Shown one piece after another: positions 1-12,194 of a stretch of DNA of 64,000 bases; position 1 is the stretch's first letter; each line of letters starts with the position of its first letter. Source of the DNA: Ashinkailepas kermadecensis. Lineage: Eukaryota > Arthropoda > Thecostraca > Neolepadidae. Location: the NCBI GenBank assembly GCA_034440615.1, contig JAOTOM010004955.1, positions 172,001 to 236,000 of the forward strand. The letters are read 5' to 3'. The notes under the pieces are model-generated. The model was not told the DNA's origin. It did no database searches and saw nothing but the letters and a program-made list of their open reading frames with translations. The translations under genes and the position numbers were made by a program.

Positions 1-768
1 CGCGTAATTAAGTCATAACGGAGAACAGCTTCAAAGTGTGATGCAGAACCGCAGAGAGTTCACCTGGTACCACCTCACAACGGCAGCGACTGTTATAACC
101 GGGAAACGCTAGCACAGTGATGCTGCCGATGCGGCAGCGGTGGCCAGCCGACCCTGCACAGTGCCACCACGGCAGGCCAGCCCACTGGTGGGTCCACACC
201 GGCATACAGCCAGCCGAGGGGCGGGAAAACAAATTGCTCCGCTGAGCTTAGCTAACATGTTATCAAGGAAGTTATCTGGCATCTGAAAGGTATTTGGAAT
301 GAAGCGGCAAGAACTACGTACAGTTCGCAGTTGAAAAAGATGCATAAATTTCACTTGGCCCATTTTATGGGGGAATTTCGATTACTTCTTTGTTAAAAAT
401 ATGTTGAAGGCATGTTAAGTTATCCTTATTGTTAGTTACACCATCATGATTTGCATGGATAGCTTTCCAGACCAACCTTCAACACACTGTTAGCCATCCT
501 AACCCACCTAGCCAGCCAACAACTGTCACCGACTGAACCATGGTAATATCTCCAACATATCATATACACAATACTAGCCTACAATAAAGTTCAAACATGT
601 AATACTAAGCTCATATATTCGTTATGGACAACAACATAAAAATGATGTGCTAAGGGAAAGGTTGGTAGTGCTCTCAAGCAAGTCATTAGTGCTAAACAAA
701 TTGGAGGTGCTCGGGCACATCTAACTAGATACGAAGTTTGACTACTGCTCACAGCCACAGCCAGCCGC
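1..768. other. No gene seen; Vang intronic sequence
   Basis: Only short, incoherent open frames on either strand, moderately AT-rich from about 240. By position this should be intron downstream of the Vang donor at 915. I looked for the next conserved Vang exon and did not find it. Confidence 0.5.
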
Positions 769-914
769 ATGAGTAAGGGACAACCAGGACGTATGGAACC
801 GCAAGACGGTCCAGACTGGTCCGGCTATGATCCCTCTCTTCCTCTCCAAACCTGTAGCACGTATGGTCCCACTGCCTGCTCACCTGCAGCACATCTAGCC
901 CCCTGTCCACTCAC

Positions 915-1836
915 CTGCAGCACGGAGCCCGTGGAGGTGCCGTCCACGTTGTAGAACTTGTAGCTGGTGGCGCTGCTGTAGGTGGCGCTGCTGCACTTGC
1001 GGCCTGCCTTGACCGGCAGCCGCTCCAGGTACGGATTGTACACGGGAAAGTCGGTGTGGTAGCGCTCCAGCACCTGCACGGCCGCCCGCTGGATGCTCAG
1101 CCGGCCGATCGGGTAGAGGCGCGACTCGCCGTCTGGACTGCGCACCACCTTGATGGCGTACTGCGGCTGCGCGTGGCGCAGCTCGAGCAGCAGCACGGCC
1201 AGGTAGTGCAGCCACAGCAGCGCGTCCACCAGGCTGCCGGCGAACAGCACCACCGTGTAGTAGCGGAGCTCGGCGCGCCGCTCCAGCACGCGCACCGCGA
1301 AGAACAGCCAGAAGCTGAAGGTGAATGTGAAGGCGAGCAGCAGGACGAGCGCGCGGAACGTGTGCACGCGCGGCAGCGTGGCGCGCGCCGGCCGCACGAA
1401 CACGGCCCACGTGCCGGCGGCCAGCATCACCAGCTTGAAGGCGAACGACACGAGCGCGCCGTCACACTCGGCGCCGCACTGCAGCTGCGCCGGCTTCAGG
1501 CCCAGCAGCGGCGTCCTGGGCAGCACCACCATCACGACGGGCGTGGCGAAGGCGAACAGGCTGACGAGCGCCGCCAGCGTCCAGCGCAGCCGCCGCTGGC
1601 AGCGGAAGCGGCGCGTCAGCCCCGGCGCGCGCTGCAACCGGCCGAAGTCGTCCAGCGAGGTGGACGCGTCGGACGTGTTGCCGGTGACGGCGGTGGCGCT
1701 GTCGGCCCAGTTGTCCTGCGGCACGATCTGCACCTCGATCACGTCCTGGCCGGTCGGCGGCGGCGACTCGGCCGCCACGTTCACCACCGTCGAGACCGGG
1801 GAGCCGCGCGCGTCCGGCGACTCGTCCAGCCGCGAG
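915..1836 (-). CDS. Vang: Van Gogh/strabismus, exon with the four membrane segments (partial gene)
   Basis: This is a core planar-cell-polarity membrane protein. Vang sits on one side of epithelial cells, binds Prickle through its cytoplasmic tail and faces Frizzled/Flamingo on the neighbour (family knowledge). The exon encodes 307 codons. An acidic stretch VIEVQIVPQDNWADS leads into the conserved Ser/Thr cluster TAVTGNTSDASTS, matching the CK1-phosphorylated cluster of the family. Four hydrophobic segments follow (TLAALVSLFAFATPVVMVVL, LVSFAFKLVMLAAGTWAVF, ALVLLLAFTFTFSFWLFFAV, TVVLFAGSLVDALLWLHYLA), then the family-typical LLELRHAQPQYAIKVVRSPD, GRLSIQRAA and YKFYNVDG. The acceptor is CCTCTGTCCGCCAG at 1837-1850 and the donor CTGCAG|GTGAGTGG follows base 915, phase 0. 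An ATG at 1859 keeps the frame open upstream, but the acceptor and its phase match to 17530 favour 1836. The C-terminal cytoplasmic half must lie left of the window. No stop or frameshift is seen. Confidence 0.9.
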
Positions 1837-1957
1837 CTGGCGGACAGAGGAGCCCACATCACACACGGCCGGCAAGCTGGGGTGCACCGAGATTGGTCAC
1901 TTTAACAGGTCGGTGTGATACAGGCGACAGGTGGAAATTATTAACGGAATAATTGGT

Positions 1958-2158
<201 letters not shown>

Positions 2159-2404
2159 TTCGAGACGGTTCAGAAAAGGTACATGTTAATACAATTTATC
2201 TTGATTAATTCTCAAGATATGAAATAACCTATAGTATGCAAAACTGAAATTGTTTGGCTCCGTGTGCGACCCTGTACAAATTCCAAATTGCATGCATTTT
2301 GTTGCCAATGGGCTCCATATGGCTTAATTAATTGGATAAGCCTGTTCAAACTATAACTTATCGCACTTCGGCAAAATGTGCATACCTAATATATATAGAT
2401 CAAG

Positions 2405-2424
2405 AGACAGAGGCAGAGACCGAG

Positions 2425-2464
<40 letters not shown>

Positions 2465-2465
2465 T

Positions 2466-2510
<45 letters not shown>

Positions 2511-2511
2511 A

Positions 2512-2603
<92 letters not shown>

Positions 2604-2680
2604 AACCGAGACCGAGATCAAGAACGAGATCGAAACCGAGATCGATACGAAGACCGATACCGGGATTGAGACCGATACAG
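2405..2680. repeat. Hexanucleotide repeat (GAGACC)n
   Basis: About 40 copies of GAGACC, degrading at the right end into GAGATC and GATACC variants. It is open in several frames with no stop, giving TE and RD dipeptide frames that are not genes. Confidence 0.97.
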
Positions 2681-2687
2681 TGTTTGC

Positions 2688-2688
2688 T

Positions 2689-2725
<37 letters not shown>

Positions 2726-2802
2726 ATGTATGTATGTATGTATGTATGTATGTATGTATGTATGTATGTATGTATGTATGTATGTATGTATGTATGTATG
2801 TA
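2688..2802. repeat. (TG)n then (TATG)n microsatellite at the 3' end of the LINE
   Basis: About 9 TG then about 24 TATG units, ending exactly where the 3' flank of the minus-strand LINE begins. A similar (TATG)(TA)(TG) tract lies at the other end of the element (8656 onward). Confidence 0.95.
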
Positions 2803-2985
2803 GTTTGGTTTGGTTTTGTTGGGTTGGGCACTTCGGCCTGCTCAGGCCATTTCGTGCCGTGAGTAGAATGGATGAAAATACTATGTTCTAAAAGTCAATT
2901 TACAAGTCCTGAAGTAAGTTGGTTTTTCGGAGAAAAATGAAAAGGAGATTGATGAGAAAAGGGTGTGTATCTCCTAATAGTGTGG

Positions 2986-5900
2986 TCAAAGAAAAGGGGT
3001 GTTGTGTGTCCGGCAGTAGTTGGTAAGTGTTTTTCGATGTTCATGGTATGTTTGGCAGTGTAGGTGAATATGTGAAACGGTAAGATGAGTATTGCATGAT
3101 GGGCATGAAGGTCGTGGTGAAGCAGTATATATATATCGATGGGTGAGAAAAGTGTGACCTATGCGGAGCCGTGATATAACTTTTTCTTCTTGTCTGTTTT
3201 TCTGATATGATGTGGTCCAGTTTTCGATGACAGGTTTGATGAGACGTAATTGTGTGTGGTTTGTGGTTTCAGTCCATTGTTTGGTCCAAAAATGTCGAAT
3301 GTTTTGTCGTATTGTTGATTTGATGGCGTCAAAATGTGGTGGGATTTCTGTGATGTGTGGTAATTGTAATGATTGTTTGGCGAAATGATCTGCTTTTTCG
3401 TTTCCTGGGATGCCACAGTGGCTGGGCACCCACAGGAAACGGACCTTCATGCCCATCAGATGAAGTGTTTCAATTGTGTTATAAATGGAAATATGGGAAT
3501 GGTGCGAAAAAGAAAGTGAAGAAAGAGATTGAAGAACAGATTTGGAGTCGGAACAAATGACGACATGGCGCATGGGGTGACAAATCGAACGGTTGCGGAC
3601 ATAGCGAAGGGCAGTGAGAATGGCGTATAATTCGGCGATGAAAATGGAGGTCCCGTTTGGCAAGCGATGTTGTTGTGTGTATGTACCGGAAACAATGGCA
3701 TTTCCTGTGCAATTTGCGTCTTTGGATCCGTCGGTGAAAACAAAAGGAACATGATGATAACGAGAACGAAACTGATGGAATTTTTGTTTGGCGTATTCTG
3801 GACAAAGCTGTGATTTTGGAGTGGTGAGATAGACAATATGTCTCTCGGCCATCTGCCACGGTGGTGAAGTTGGTGAAGAGAGAGCTGTAATATGTGGAAT
3901 GTTGTATTGGAGTTGTGTAGAAAATGTTTTAATGCGTGAAGCTATGGTAAGCCCGGTTCGCTTTTCGGCGGGACCTAAATATTCGTGGTGCAGATTTGGG
4001 AGAATTTGTAAAGATGGGTGTGTGGGGCGGTGTTCTCGAAATTGAATTTTTGCGGCATATCGGAGTGTTTGTTCAATTCTTCGGAGACCTAATGGTGGAA
4101 TTCCTGATTCGGTTTGTAAAGAAGTAATGGGAGACGTGGTCATTGCACCGAGTGCTATGCGAATGAATTTATTTTGTAAGATGTCCAAAAGCTTCAAAGC
4201 GTTGGTACTGCCACTTGCGTAAACTATGGAGCCATATTCTATGATGGGAAGAACCAAGGATTTGTATAATTGTAATAGCGTGTGACGATCGGATCCGAAT
4301 GATGAAGACGTAATACAGCGAAATAAGTTGAGTCTGTGAAAACATTTGGCCTGGATGTGTTTGACGTGCTGGTGCATGGAAAGCTTGCGATCGAAAATAA
4401 CACCAAGAAATTTGAACGAATTTACAAAATGTATGTCAGTGTTTCCGAGGTGAAGTGGTGTATCTGGATTTGGGCACGGAATTGATTTGCTGAATATCAT
4501 TGTGGTAGATTTTGGAGCTGAAAATGTGAAACCGTATTTGATGGACCATTGGTGTATCCGGTCAAGTGCGTTTTGTAATATAATTAAACAATGATCATAA
4601 TTTTTTCCGGAACACCAAATCGCACTATCGTCCGCAAACAGTGAGTATGATAGATTGGCAGGCATGTTATCGAAAATGTCATTAATGATGATGTTGAATA
4701 ATACTGGTGAAATACAACTCCCCTGTGGTAATCCGTTCTGTAGAAAACGTGGATCGGAAATCGCTGACCTGCACCGGAGATGAAAATGACGGGAACCAGA
4801 CAGAAATCCTATCAAATAATGAGCTAAATTTCCTTTGACGCCGAAGTGAAGAAGTTTGGAAATTAATGCCGGTTTGTATACCATATCATATGCTTTACTA
4901 ATGTCTAAAAATACTGCAATGGTGTGTTCGTGTTTTTTTATAACCAAGGCGTATGTCAGTTTCTAATCGAATGAGATGATCTATTGTACTATGGCCATGA
5001 CGAAAACCGCATTGAATTGGAGATAACAGATGATTTGTTTCTAAGTACCAGGTCAGTCTTTTTACAATCATACGTTCGAAAAGTTTTCCTAGACAACTGG
5101 TGAGAGCGATGGGTCGGAAATTATTGGGGTTGCTGTGGTTTTTGCCTGGTTTTGGAATAGGGATGATGAGGGCTTCCTTCCAGTTTTCGGGGAAAGTATG
5201 GCCAGACCATAATGCATTAAATGTTTGTAAGATACAATGTTTTGTGTCATTGGATAAATGTCTGAAAAGGGAATAATGTAAATTGTCGGGACCTACAGAA
5301 GTATTACCGGCTGAGGAAATTGCTGTATCTAGTTCCGAAACTTGAAATGAGATATTGTATGTTTCAGTGTTGTCCGAATCGAATTGTGCCAAATCGGTGT
5401 GAAATGTTTGTTGTGCGTTTTGTAGAAATTCCGGTCTGTAGTTGTTGTCAGAGCTATTGTAAGCCAGTGTATCCGCTATTGTATTTACTACTATTTGTGG
5501 GTCTGTAATTGTGGTGTTTTGAATTTTGAGTGCCGGGAGTGATTTAAATGGAGTGCGTCCTGATAATCGGCGAATTAACTGCCAGATTTTGCTTAAAGGT
5601 GTTCGAGAGGTGATTTGTTGTAGATAAAGTGACCATGAACGGCGACGAGCTGCGCGAATGATGCGGCGTGTCTTCGCACGTTCATAATTACGGCTGACTA
5701 AATTTTGTTGGTCGGGATGACGTAAATATTTTCTAAATGCTCTCTTTCTTGCGGCTATTGCTCGGGAAACTTCTATCGACCACCAAGGGACTGGTGTTAT
5801 TTCTGTGAAAGGTTTTGTTAGTGGAATGGCGGTGGAAGCTGCTTCGATAAGTGTTTTGGTAACTTGGTTGATGTTTTCGACGGGAGAAATGTTGGGGTTG

Positions 5901-6667
5901 TATTGAATATGTGAAAGTTCCTGAAAAGTTGTCCAATCGGCCATCGAGATTTTCCAGCGAGGGACAAAACTTGATGTCGTATCTGCCGCAGTTGAAAATG
6001 TGGGTGTTAATTTAATGGGGTAATGATCGCTGGCATGAATATCAGTGTCTATGGTCCAATCATAATCATTGGCCAGAGTCGGAGAGCATATTGATAAATC
6101 AATAGCTGTTTCTGTATTATGTCCAAGGTGAAAAAAGGTTGGTTCTCCGGTGTTCAGTAATACTAAATTATGTCGGTCTAAAATGTGTTCAATGATGCGG
6201 CCGCGAGTGTCTGGAAGTGTGCGTGTTCTATCCCACGCTGGGCTATGGGCATTAAAATCGCCGAGTAATATGAAAGGATTCTTGAATTGTGTTATCAGGT
6301 TGTCTAAGTGTATCAAAATGTTTATGTTATCTGTTTGTGGTGGAATATAAGTGGAACATACATCCACATTCCTACCATGCAAACGCAAAGTACAAGCTAC
6401 GGCTTGCAAAGGTGAATTCAGTGTAATTTGTGTATGTGTAAAATCATTGTTGATGTACAGTGCTGTACCGCCACTGCGATGTGGTCCACGGACCTCATCG
6501 TGACGGTACAGTGAGTAATTTGAAAGATTGAAATTATATGTATCGGTGGGTAAGAACCAGGTTTCCTGAAGAGCTATGACAATAGGTGTGATAATACTAA
6601 AGAAAGCTTTCATTTCGGCCCATTTGGATAATAGACTATGGCAATTCCATTGGAGAAATATGGTCAT
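2986..6667 (-). pseudogene. LINE ORF2: endonuclease, reverse transcriptase, RNase H; one frameshift
   Basis: The frame opens at the ATG at 6667. Residues 1 to about 220 are an exonuclease-endonuclease-phosphatase domain with QWNCHSL, the catalytic Glu in QETW, GGTALYI, GDFNAHSPAWD and SDHYPI. Reverse transcriptase starts around IPIPKPGK and continues across the break with LDISKAYD, GLPQGS and the catalytic LFADD at about 4634. RNase H follows with FTDGSK, AELYAI, CSDSKSV and WVPSHCGIPGNEKAD, all acidic residues retained. The C-terminus has a finger CPSCNTHLTVSHIHLHC and ends in TGA at 2986. The single defect is a one-base frame change in an A7 run (T7 on plus, 4933-4939). Total length of about 1227 residues is typical of I-type elements. 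With every catalytic residue intact, the insertion looks recent or the break is a homopolymer error. Confidence 0.9.
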
Positions 6668-6676
6668 TGGTGCGAA

Positions 6677-8256
6677 TTAATATTTGTTGGCACCTTTTGG
6701 TGCCTGACGCAGCCACGATTGGAGTTCAGGTGGGTTCGTATGTTGATTGCGGCCGGCGGTGGTTGGCTCGCTCGAGCCGTCCTGCCGACCAGTGACCTTG
6801 GAGGCCGATTCAAGTCGGCCGGCCATTGCCGCGGGGGATGCCCGCCGGCTGGGAGTCGGTCGGGTCACGTGGTCGCCGGCTTGTACCGGGCGCCCCGGGT
6901 TCCGTTGGTGCGCCACCGAAGTGGCTCGCGTTTCCCCGGCAGCCGAATGGCTGCGCGGTCTGGAATTCCTTGTGGAATTTGTTGGCGTTTGTTTGGTCGG
7001 AATGGTCTGTGTGTTGGGAGTCGGGGCGGTTTGTGTCGGAGTGGTCTGGGTGTTGGGAGCCAGGGTGGGTGGTGTCGGTGTGGTCAGTGGAGTAAGTTTT
7101 GTAAGTGGAGCTAAACCTGGAATAATATCTGTTTGCATCGAGATGGAAGTAGTGGTGACGCGACGTGTGGGGGAGCAACGGTGGCCGCCTGAGCGTACGT
7201 TTTCGCGGATGGGAAGGTGGCCTCGACAGACCGTCGTGCCTGGGGGTATGACACCCCGGTCGTGGCCTTCACAGCGCATACCTCCTTCTCCTTGCGCCAA
7301 ACTGGGCATTGATTGGAAGTGATGAGGTTATCGGATGTGTTGCAGCTGAGGCAGTAGGCAGGCTTGGAGCAGGTGGATTCGGGGTGAGGTGTTTCTCCGC
7401 ATTTGGGGCACCGGGCGGACTGGCGACATGTTTTACTGCCATGGCCGAAGCGCTGCCAGTTAAAACAGCGGAGAGGATTAGGAATAAAGACACGGACTTG
7501 GAATCGTAGGTATCCGGCGACTAGGGTCTTGGGAAGATTGGTAGAATTGAAGGTAAGGACAAGGAGGCTCGTATCACGTTTCTGACCGTCTTTAAAGGAG
7601 GTGATTCGATGGACGTGGGTCACCCCCTCCGGCCTGGGCTCCGTCTGGATTTCCGCTTCAGTCATGAAGCGGAGCTCCGGCGCGAAGACGGTGCCCTTGG
7701 TGGTGTTGCGGTTGGAGTGTAGGGTAATGGTGATGGATTTATCACAAAATGTGGTGGTACGGAGGAGGGCTTTGGTTTGGGCTCGGGTTTGGGTTTTGAT
7801 GACAAGGGTTCCGTTGGCAGGGGCTTCAATGTCGGGATTGGCTAGGGAGCAGATGGCAAGGAGTTGTTTAGTCGGCCAGAAAACATTGATACGGCGGAAG
7901 GAAAGGGATTCCTCGAAGGGTTCTACAATGTAAGAGCCAGAGGGCTGTCGGGAGGGGTGGGGGGCGTGGTCTGGTTCGAGCGTGGGTCAGCGGCGTGAAG
8001 AGTGATGGTCTGGTCTGGATTCTGAGTCGAGACCGAGGTCTTGGGACGAGCAGGGTTCGCCGAGGAAAGGGCGTCCATGGCGTCATCAAGGGGAATTGTC
8101 CGGCGTGGTTCATCAATGGTCGAATTCAGTGAGGGAACATTAGAGGCCAAGTCCGTGTTCGTGCGATGGTCGTCGGGTGTGGTCAGCGGAGGAAATTCAG
8201 AATCAGAGTCCTTTGGCGAGCTGGGGGTCGGTGCCTTTCTTTCTCTTCTTCCCCAT
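6677..8256 (-). pseudogene. LINE ORF1, Gag-like nucleic-acid-binding protein, frame-broken
   Basis: The likely start is the ATG at 8256 (MGKKRKKG, a basic cluster like a nuclear localisation signal). The frame moves three times: near 8225-8240 in a C5 run, near 7955-7970 in a C-rich run, and between about 7170 and 7140 before a Thr/Pro-rich tail ending LQSWLRQAPKGANKY at 6677. The middle part (about 7930-7111) holds an RNA-recognition-like segment, then three zinc knuckles: CFNWQRFGHGSKTC, CPKCGETPHPESTC and CLSCNTSDNLITSNQC. In the first knuckle the second Cys has become Trp, which should destroy zinc binding. The protein would coat element RNA during retrotransposition (family knowledge). 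The TAA sits 9 bases before the ORF2 ATG, an arrangement that supports both assignments. Confidence 0.75.
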
Positions 8257-8655
8257 CACGGGGAAAAACACCCTACCAAACGAAATCTAAATAAACACGC
8301 AGAACAAAGGGAACGAAAATACGACGATGACGAAAACGGGTGGGGTGACGGGTGTCACCCCACTAGAAAATAAATAAAAAAAAGAGCGACGGATGTCGCC
8401 CCACGAAAACGAAAATTATAAAAACTGCAATAACAAGCAGAAAGAAAGCAGCGGAGTGATCAGCGGGCTCTGGACCAACCTATAGATTAGTTGAAGGTGT
8501 AGAGTGGTCTAGAAGTTGGTGGTGAAGAGTAGCAAGAAGTCGGAAGTGAAGATGTCGAGTCGATGGCAGGCTAGTCTTGCGAGATTGGTAGCACGATCCA
8601 CGTATCACGATGAGACAGGGCCACAACCGACGCGGGCAAGATCCAGACACAGAGT

Positions 8656-8706
8656 GTGTATGTATGTATGTATGTATGTATATATATATACATATGCATA
8701 TATGCA

Positions 8707-8758
<52 letters not shown>

Positions 8759-8800
8759 CTTCTAGCAGCCTTTTACGGGAGTGTGTGTGTGTGTGTGTAT
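8656..8800. repeat. (TATG)n(TA)n(TG)n microsatellite at the 5' end of the LINE
   Basis: TATG units, a short TA stretch, then about 24 TG units to 8755 and a second TG tract near 8780-8797. Its composition matches the tract at the other end of the LINE. Confidence 0.93.
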
Positions 8801-8945
8801 GCAAGTGCACGGCCATTGTGTCGTGTTGCCAGGCAGAGTCAGTGAACGGTAGCAGGTGGCAATCTCGCAACATGGCGTGTGAGCCGTATTACCGGCTGTA
8901 AAATGCCAGTCGACAATGTGGTCGTTAAGCCCCGGACGTGCACGG

Positions 8946-9032
8946 CGTCGTCATGAGTCCAGTCTGACGCTGGCGCACAGCGTCGTCATGAGTCCGGTCT
9001 GAGGCTGGCGCACAGCGGCGTCATGAGTCCAG
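8946..9032. repeat. 35-bp tandem repeat, about 2.4 copies
   Basis: Repeats of GTCGTCATGAGTCCAGTCTG followed by ACGCTGGCGCACAGC with a few substitutions. Confidence 0.85.
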
Positions 9033-9240
9033 CCGCCGGACAGCGTGGGTTCCACTGCCGGTCGTGAATAATCGCGCACCGTCACCTCTCTGCCGCTTCG
9101 CCAACGAAGGGAAGGCAGCCAATGTCTGACGTATACAGACATGACCCGTCATGTTTTGCGGGTAGATAAATCGCAGCCGTCACAGCCGACTCCAAGGTGG
9201 CCAGTAGACTGTTGTGGCCCCGTGCATGAGCTGCATATGT

Positions 9241-9410
9241 TCAGGTGAGGCGGTCAGGTGTCGGACAGAGCTCCGTCCAGGTGAACCGGCCAGGTGTCGG
9301 ACAGAGCTCCGTCCAGGTGAAACGGTCAGGTGTCGGACAGAGCTCCGTCCAGGTGAACCGGCCAGGTGTCGGACAGAGCTCCGTCCAGGTGAAACGGTCA
9401 GGCGCAAGGC
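9241..9410. repeat. 36-bp tandem repeat, about 4.6 copies, alternating subtypes
   Basis: Each unit contains CAGGTGTCGGACAGAGCTCC. Units alternate between GAACCGGCC and GAAACGGTC forms, so the real period is about 72 bp. Confidence 0.92.
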
Positions 9411-9467
9411 AGAGCTTCGCATCAAATATTTCCCGCCAAAGCATGATAAGTCACAGATAGTACGATC

Positions 9468-9700
9468 AGGAATCTGGTCACCCCTGGCGCAGAGTCGCTT
9501 CGTCTGCGATGCGAGACTACGACATGCTTAGTACACCACCCCATCCTCCGTGGTATCAATTAGCTTATCGCCTGCCGCATTAGGAATCTGGTTGCCTTCC
9601 GACACAGAGCCGTGTCGTCTGTGTTGCGGCTGCGACACGCTCAGTCCAGCACGCCACCCTCTGTGGTGATGTCAATTGGCGTATCACTTGCAGTGTTCAC
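9468..9700. repeat. Diverged tandem duplication of about 115 bp
   Basis: Two copies starting AGGAATCTGGT at about 9468 and 9582, both running through similar CACCC..CCTCTGTGGT and TCAATT..TATC blocks. Many substitutions suggest an old duplication. Confidence 0.7.
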
Positions 9701-10101
9701 AACTGACACCTGATGGCCGCCACGGTAATCTCTGCTAGCACTTCGAGTGACATGGACTATTGAGTGCCAGATGTTATCTGAGACACGTCGCCGCCTGGTC
9801 ATGAGAGCCGGCGGTCAGCTGCCGCAGCGACTCGGTGCTGCTGAGGGCACGGCGCTGCAGCCGGTCCCGTCCGCCGGCGGGATGCTTCGGTGGGTGCTGC
9901 ATTGATTGGTGTGAGGCTGAATGATTAAGTTAGGGCTGCGCGTGGTGCTTCCAGGTGGTCATCCCTCCATCGCACGTGTGCTTAACGAACACTTTGTTTA
10001 GCTATTGCGCATACCGGAGGTGGGCGGGCGTTCGCGAAAGGGTAGGGATAGCACCTGCGTTGACACGAGTCCTTTGACTAGGCGTTGCTGAGCTGTGTGC
10101 T

Positions 10102-10268
10102 GACATTTGATTGTCAGTCACTTCTGCACGGTAATGGAAAAGCAAACGAAACTTATGTAGAGTCAAGCGTGACTCATTTCGCTAGGTGCCGACATTCGAT
10201 TGTTAGTCACGGCGACGGAAAAGCAAGCGAAGCTTATTAGAGTCAAGCGTGACACAATTAGCACTCGG
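10102..10268. repeat. Tandem duplication of about 89 bp
   Basis: GACATTTGATTGTCAGTCAC at 10102 recurs with changes at 10191, and both copies continue through GGAAAAGCAARCGAARCTTA and AGAGTCAAGCGTGAC. Confidence 0.85.
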
Positions 10269-10269
10269 G

Positions 10270-11670
10270 CCGGCGATTGCATCGGAAAAGACAATCAGGC
10301 TTGTCCATATCCAGAGAAACCAAGAACTTTTTCGACGTTATTGATAAGATCTCATCGGCGTTGTGGTTACGACTCATGGCGTAAAGTTCGCCTGCACCTT
10401 CGTTTCTGTGATGAAACCCCACCATCACCACCAACAATTGTCGCACATATCGGTGCAGTACTCACATGTACATGAAACGGTAATGCAGCTTTAAAGAGCA
10501 CAAGGACAGGTGGTATTTGGACAGGTACTAAGCATGTGAATATCCACATTGCAACAAAACTGCTAATACTTTTCCCGATGGATCAAAATATCACTTTTTA
10601 TTTTTATTTTTATGCTGATAGCTTAATGCCAGTAATAATATCCCATTTTGCAAAGAACACAAGTCACAATCATGTGCTATTGGAGCTACCGCGCCCGAAC
10701 TTAAAGCAACCGCTCACCGGGCATTGATTTCCGCACACAATTGGCTTGCACCACTCATCAATCCACCACACCTTTGACGTAGCGCCGCTTTCGGCTGCAT
10801 GGAGGTTACGACAGTGTTCGCTGCCGAGCCCACGGCTGCCGTTTATGGTATGACAGCCAACCGGACCTGACGGGATAATTGGGTGGTTCTGCGGCCGGCC
10901 GCCGCAGAGTCCGCTTACCGCGCCCAACACACAGGTCATTCCCATCCAGCCAGTGCCATGCCATCGCTTCACTGAGAACCTCTCTCGGGAGCCCACGGAG
11001 CGCGGAGCGACGCCGTGGACGAGGACCGGCTCAGTCGCCATGGAGACGGTGAACAGCGTCCAGGTTCTGGCCGGATTTCCTCTGAATAACGAGACATTCC
11101 TGCATTCCCGGGAATGTAACGGCTGATTCTAGCCAACAAGGCAGCACTGCAGCTTAATGCCCTCCAAACTGCACTGGCACTTCCTGATGCTCTGCACCAA
11201 ACCAAGATACACTTGAATACGTGGGTACAAAATACATGGAGATATATTCATGCCAACCATCTACATCAGATAAAACTAACAGTAGAAAGTTTGTCCTCGA
11301 GTGCCCAAGAGTACCGCCATAGGCGAACGACTACCCGTCTATTTGCGCGCAACAGCCGAGTTTATCGGGAGTAAATTGTGTTCAGTAGAATATCACAGTT
11401 GGCACACTGGACTTCGACATGGATTCTGGATGGAAGATGGGGAACGAACGAGCTTCCGGAGTATGTTTTTATTCAATGCAAAATCATAGGTGTAGTGTTG
11501 AAGTTCACGAAGTTTGGCGAGGACGCGCTCCCTCGTCCCCTAAAGTGGCGACGTCCATGTTTGGCATCTGACATTAACTTAACCTAGTGTGGGAAAGGAA
11601 ATTCATAGCAATATCAGTGTATGTATGGCAGAGGGAGATTGCTTGTTCAGATGTGTCTGCGGCAGATAAT
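10270..11670. other. No supportable gene; unique-looking intronic sequence
   Basis: Mixed composition with short open frames only. A perfect CATTCCCGGGAATG palindrome lies near 11101. A minus-strand frame at 10920-11041 that ends in a GTAAGC was considered as an exon and not accepted. Confidence 0.4.
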
Positions 11671-11673
11671 GGA

Positions 11674-11677
<4 letters not shown>

Positions 11678-11749
<72 letters not shown>

Positions 11750-11840
11750 CATATATATATACATATATATATATATAATATTGCAGTATATATATATATA
11801 TATACACACACACACATGTATATGTGTGTGTGTGTTTGCA
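11678..11840. repeat. (TA)n with CA/TG tracts
   Basis: Long TA run interrupted by GTATATACA units, followed by (AC)n and (TG)n tracts to about 11836. Confidence 0.95.
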
Positions 11841-12194
11841 TATATATACGGAAATATTAGAATATAGGAAGCTCGCGGTTAATATCGAGGCCATGTATGA
11901 ATAATTAACGATTTGCTTGCACCACCTAGTGTGTGGTAGGATTTTACGGCGGTGAGGGAAATGGAGGACGCTACTTTATCACAGGTATTGGATGTGCTAA
12001 ATAATGGGACATTTGGGCAAGACATATTGAACTACGATACTCGATTATATTCTGAAGTTTAACATTGTACATACTAGTTGATGGCGTGGTAGTGCATCAA
12101 GTAATTATATTCATATTTTAACAGCCCATTACTCCCTCGAGAATACTACTGGACACCCGTTAATCTGCACCTCAGTCTCCGCGCCACAAAATAC

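Larger units (their letters stand above)
2803..8655 (-). mobile_element. Nearly full-length I-superfamily LINE with two ORFs, frame-broken
   Basis: A non-LTR retrotransposon of about 5.85 kb on the minus strand. In order it has a 5' UTR of about 400 bp, a Gag-like ORF1 (8256-6677), 9 bases of spacer, ORF2 (6667-2986) with endonuclease, reverse transcriptase and RNase H, and a 3' UTR of about 180 bp ending in a GGCCTGAGCAGGCC stem and an AACCC/AACCAAA-rich tail. Both ends abut (TATG)/(TG) repeats. The combination of apurinic-type endonuclease, FADD reverse transcriptase, RNase H and a C-terminal CCHC finger places it in the I/R1-like group. The exact clade and end points are inferred. All frame breaks seen are small and could be mutation or assembly error. 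Confidence 0.88.

Noticed and set aside
6747..7322. 191-codon plus frame
   Set aside because: Antisense shadow of LINE ORF1's Thr/Pro-rich tail.
10920..11041. Possible minus-strand exon starting MATEPVLVHG and ending at GTAAGC
   Set aside because: Its donor phase (0) does not fit between the two Vang exons, the peptide matches no family I know, and no acceptor is convincing.
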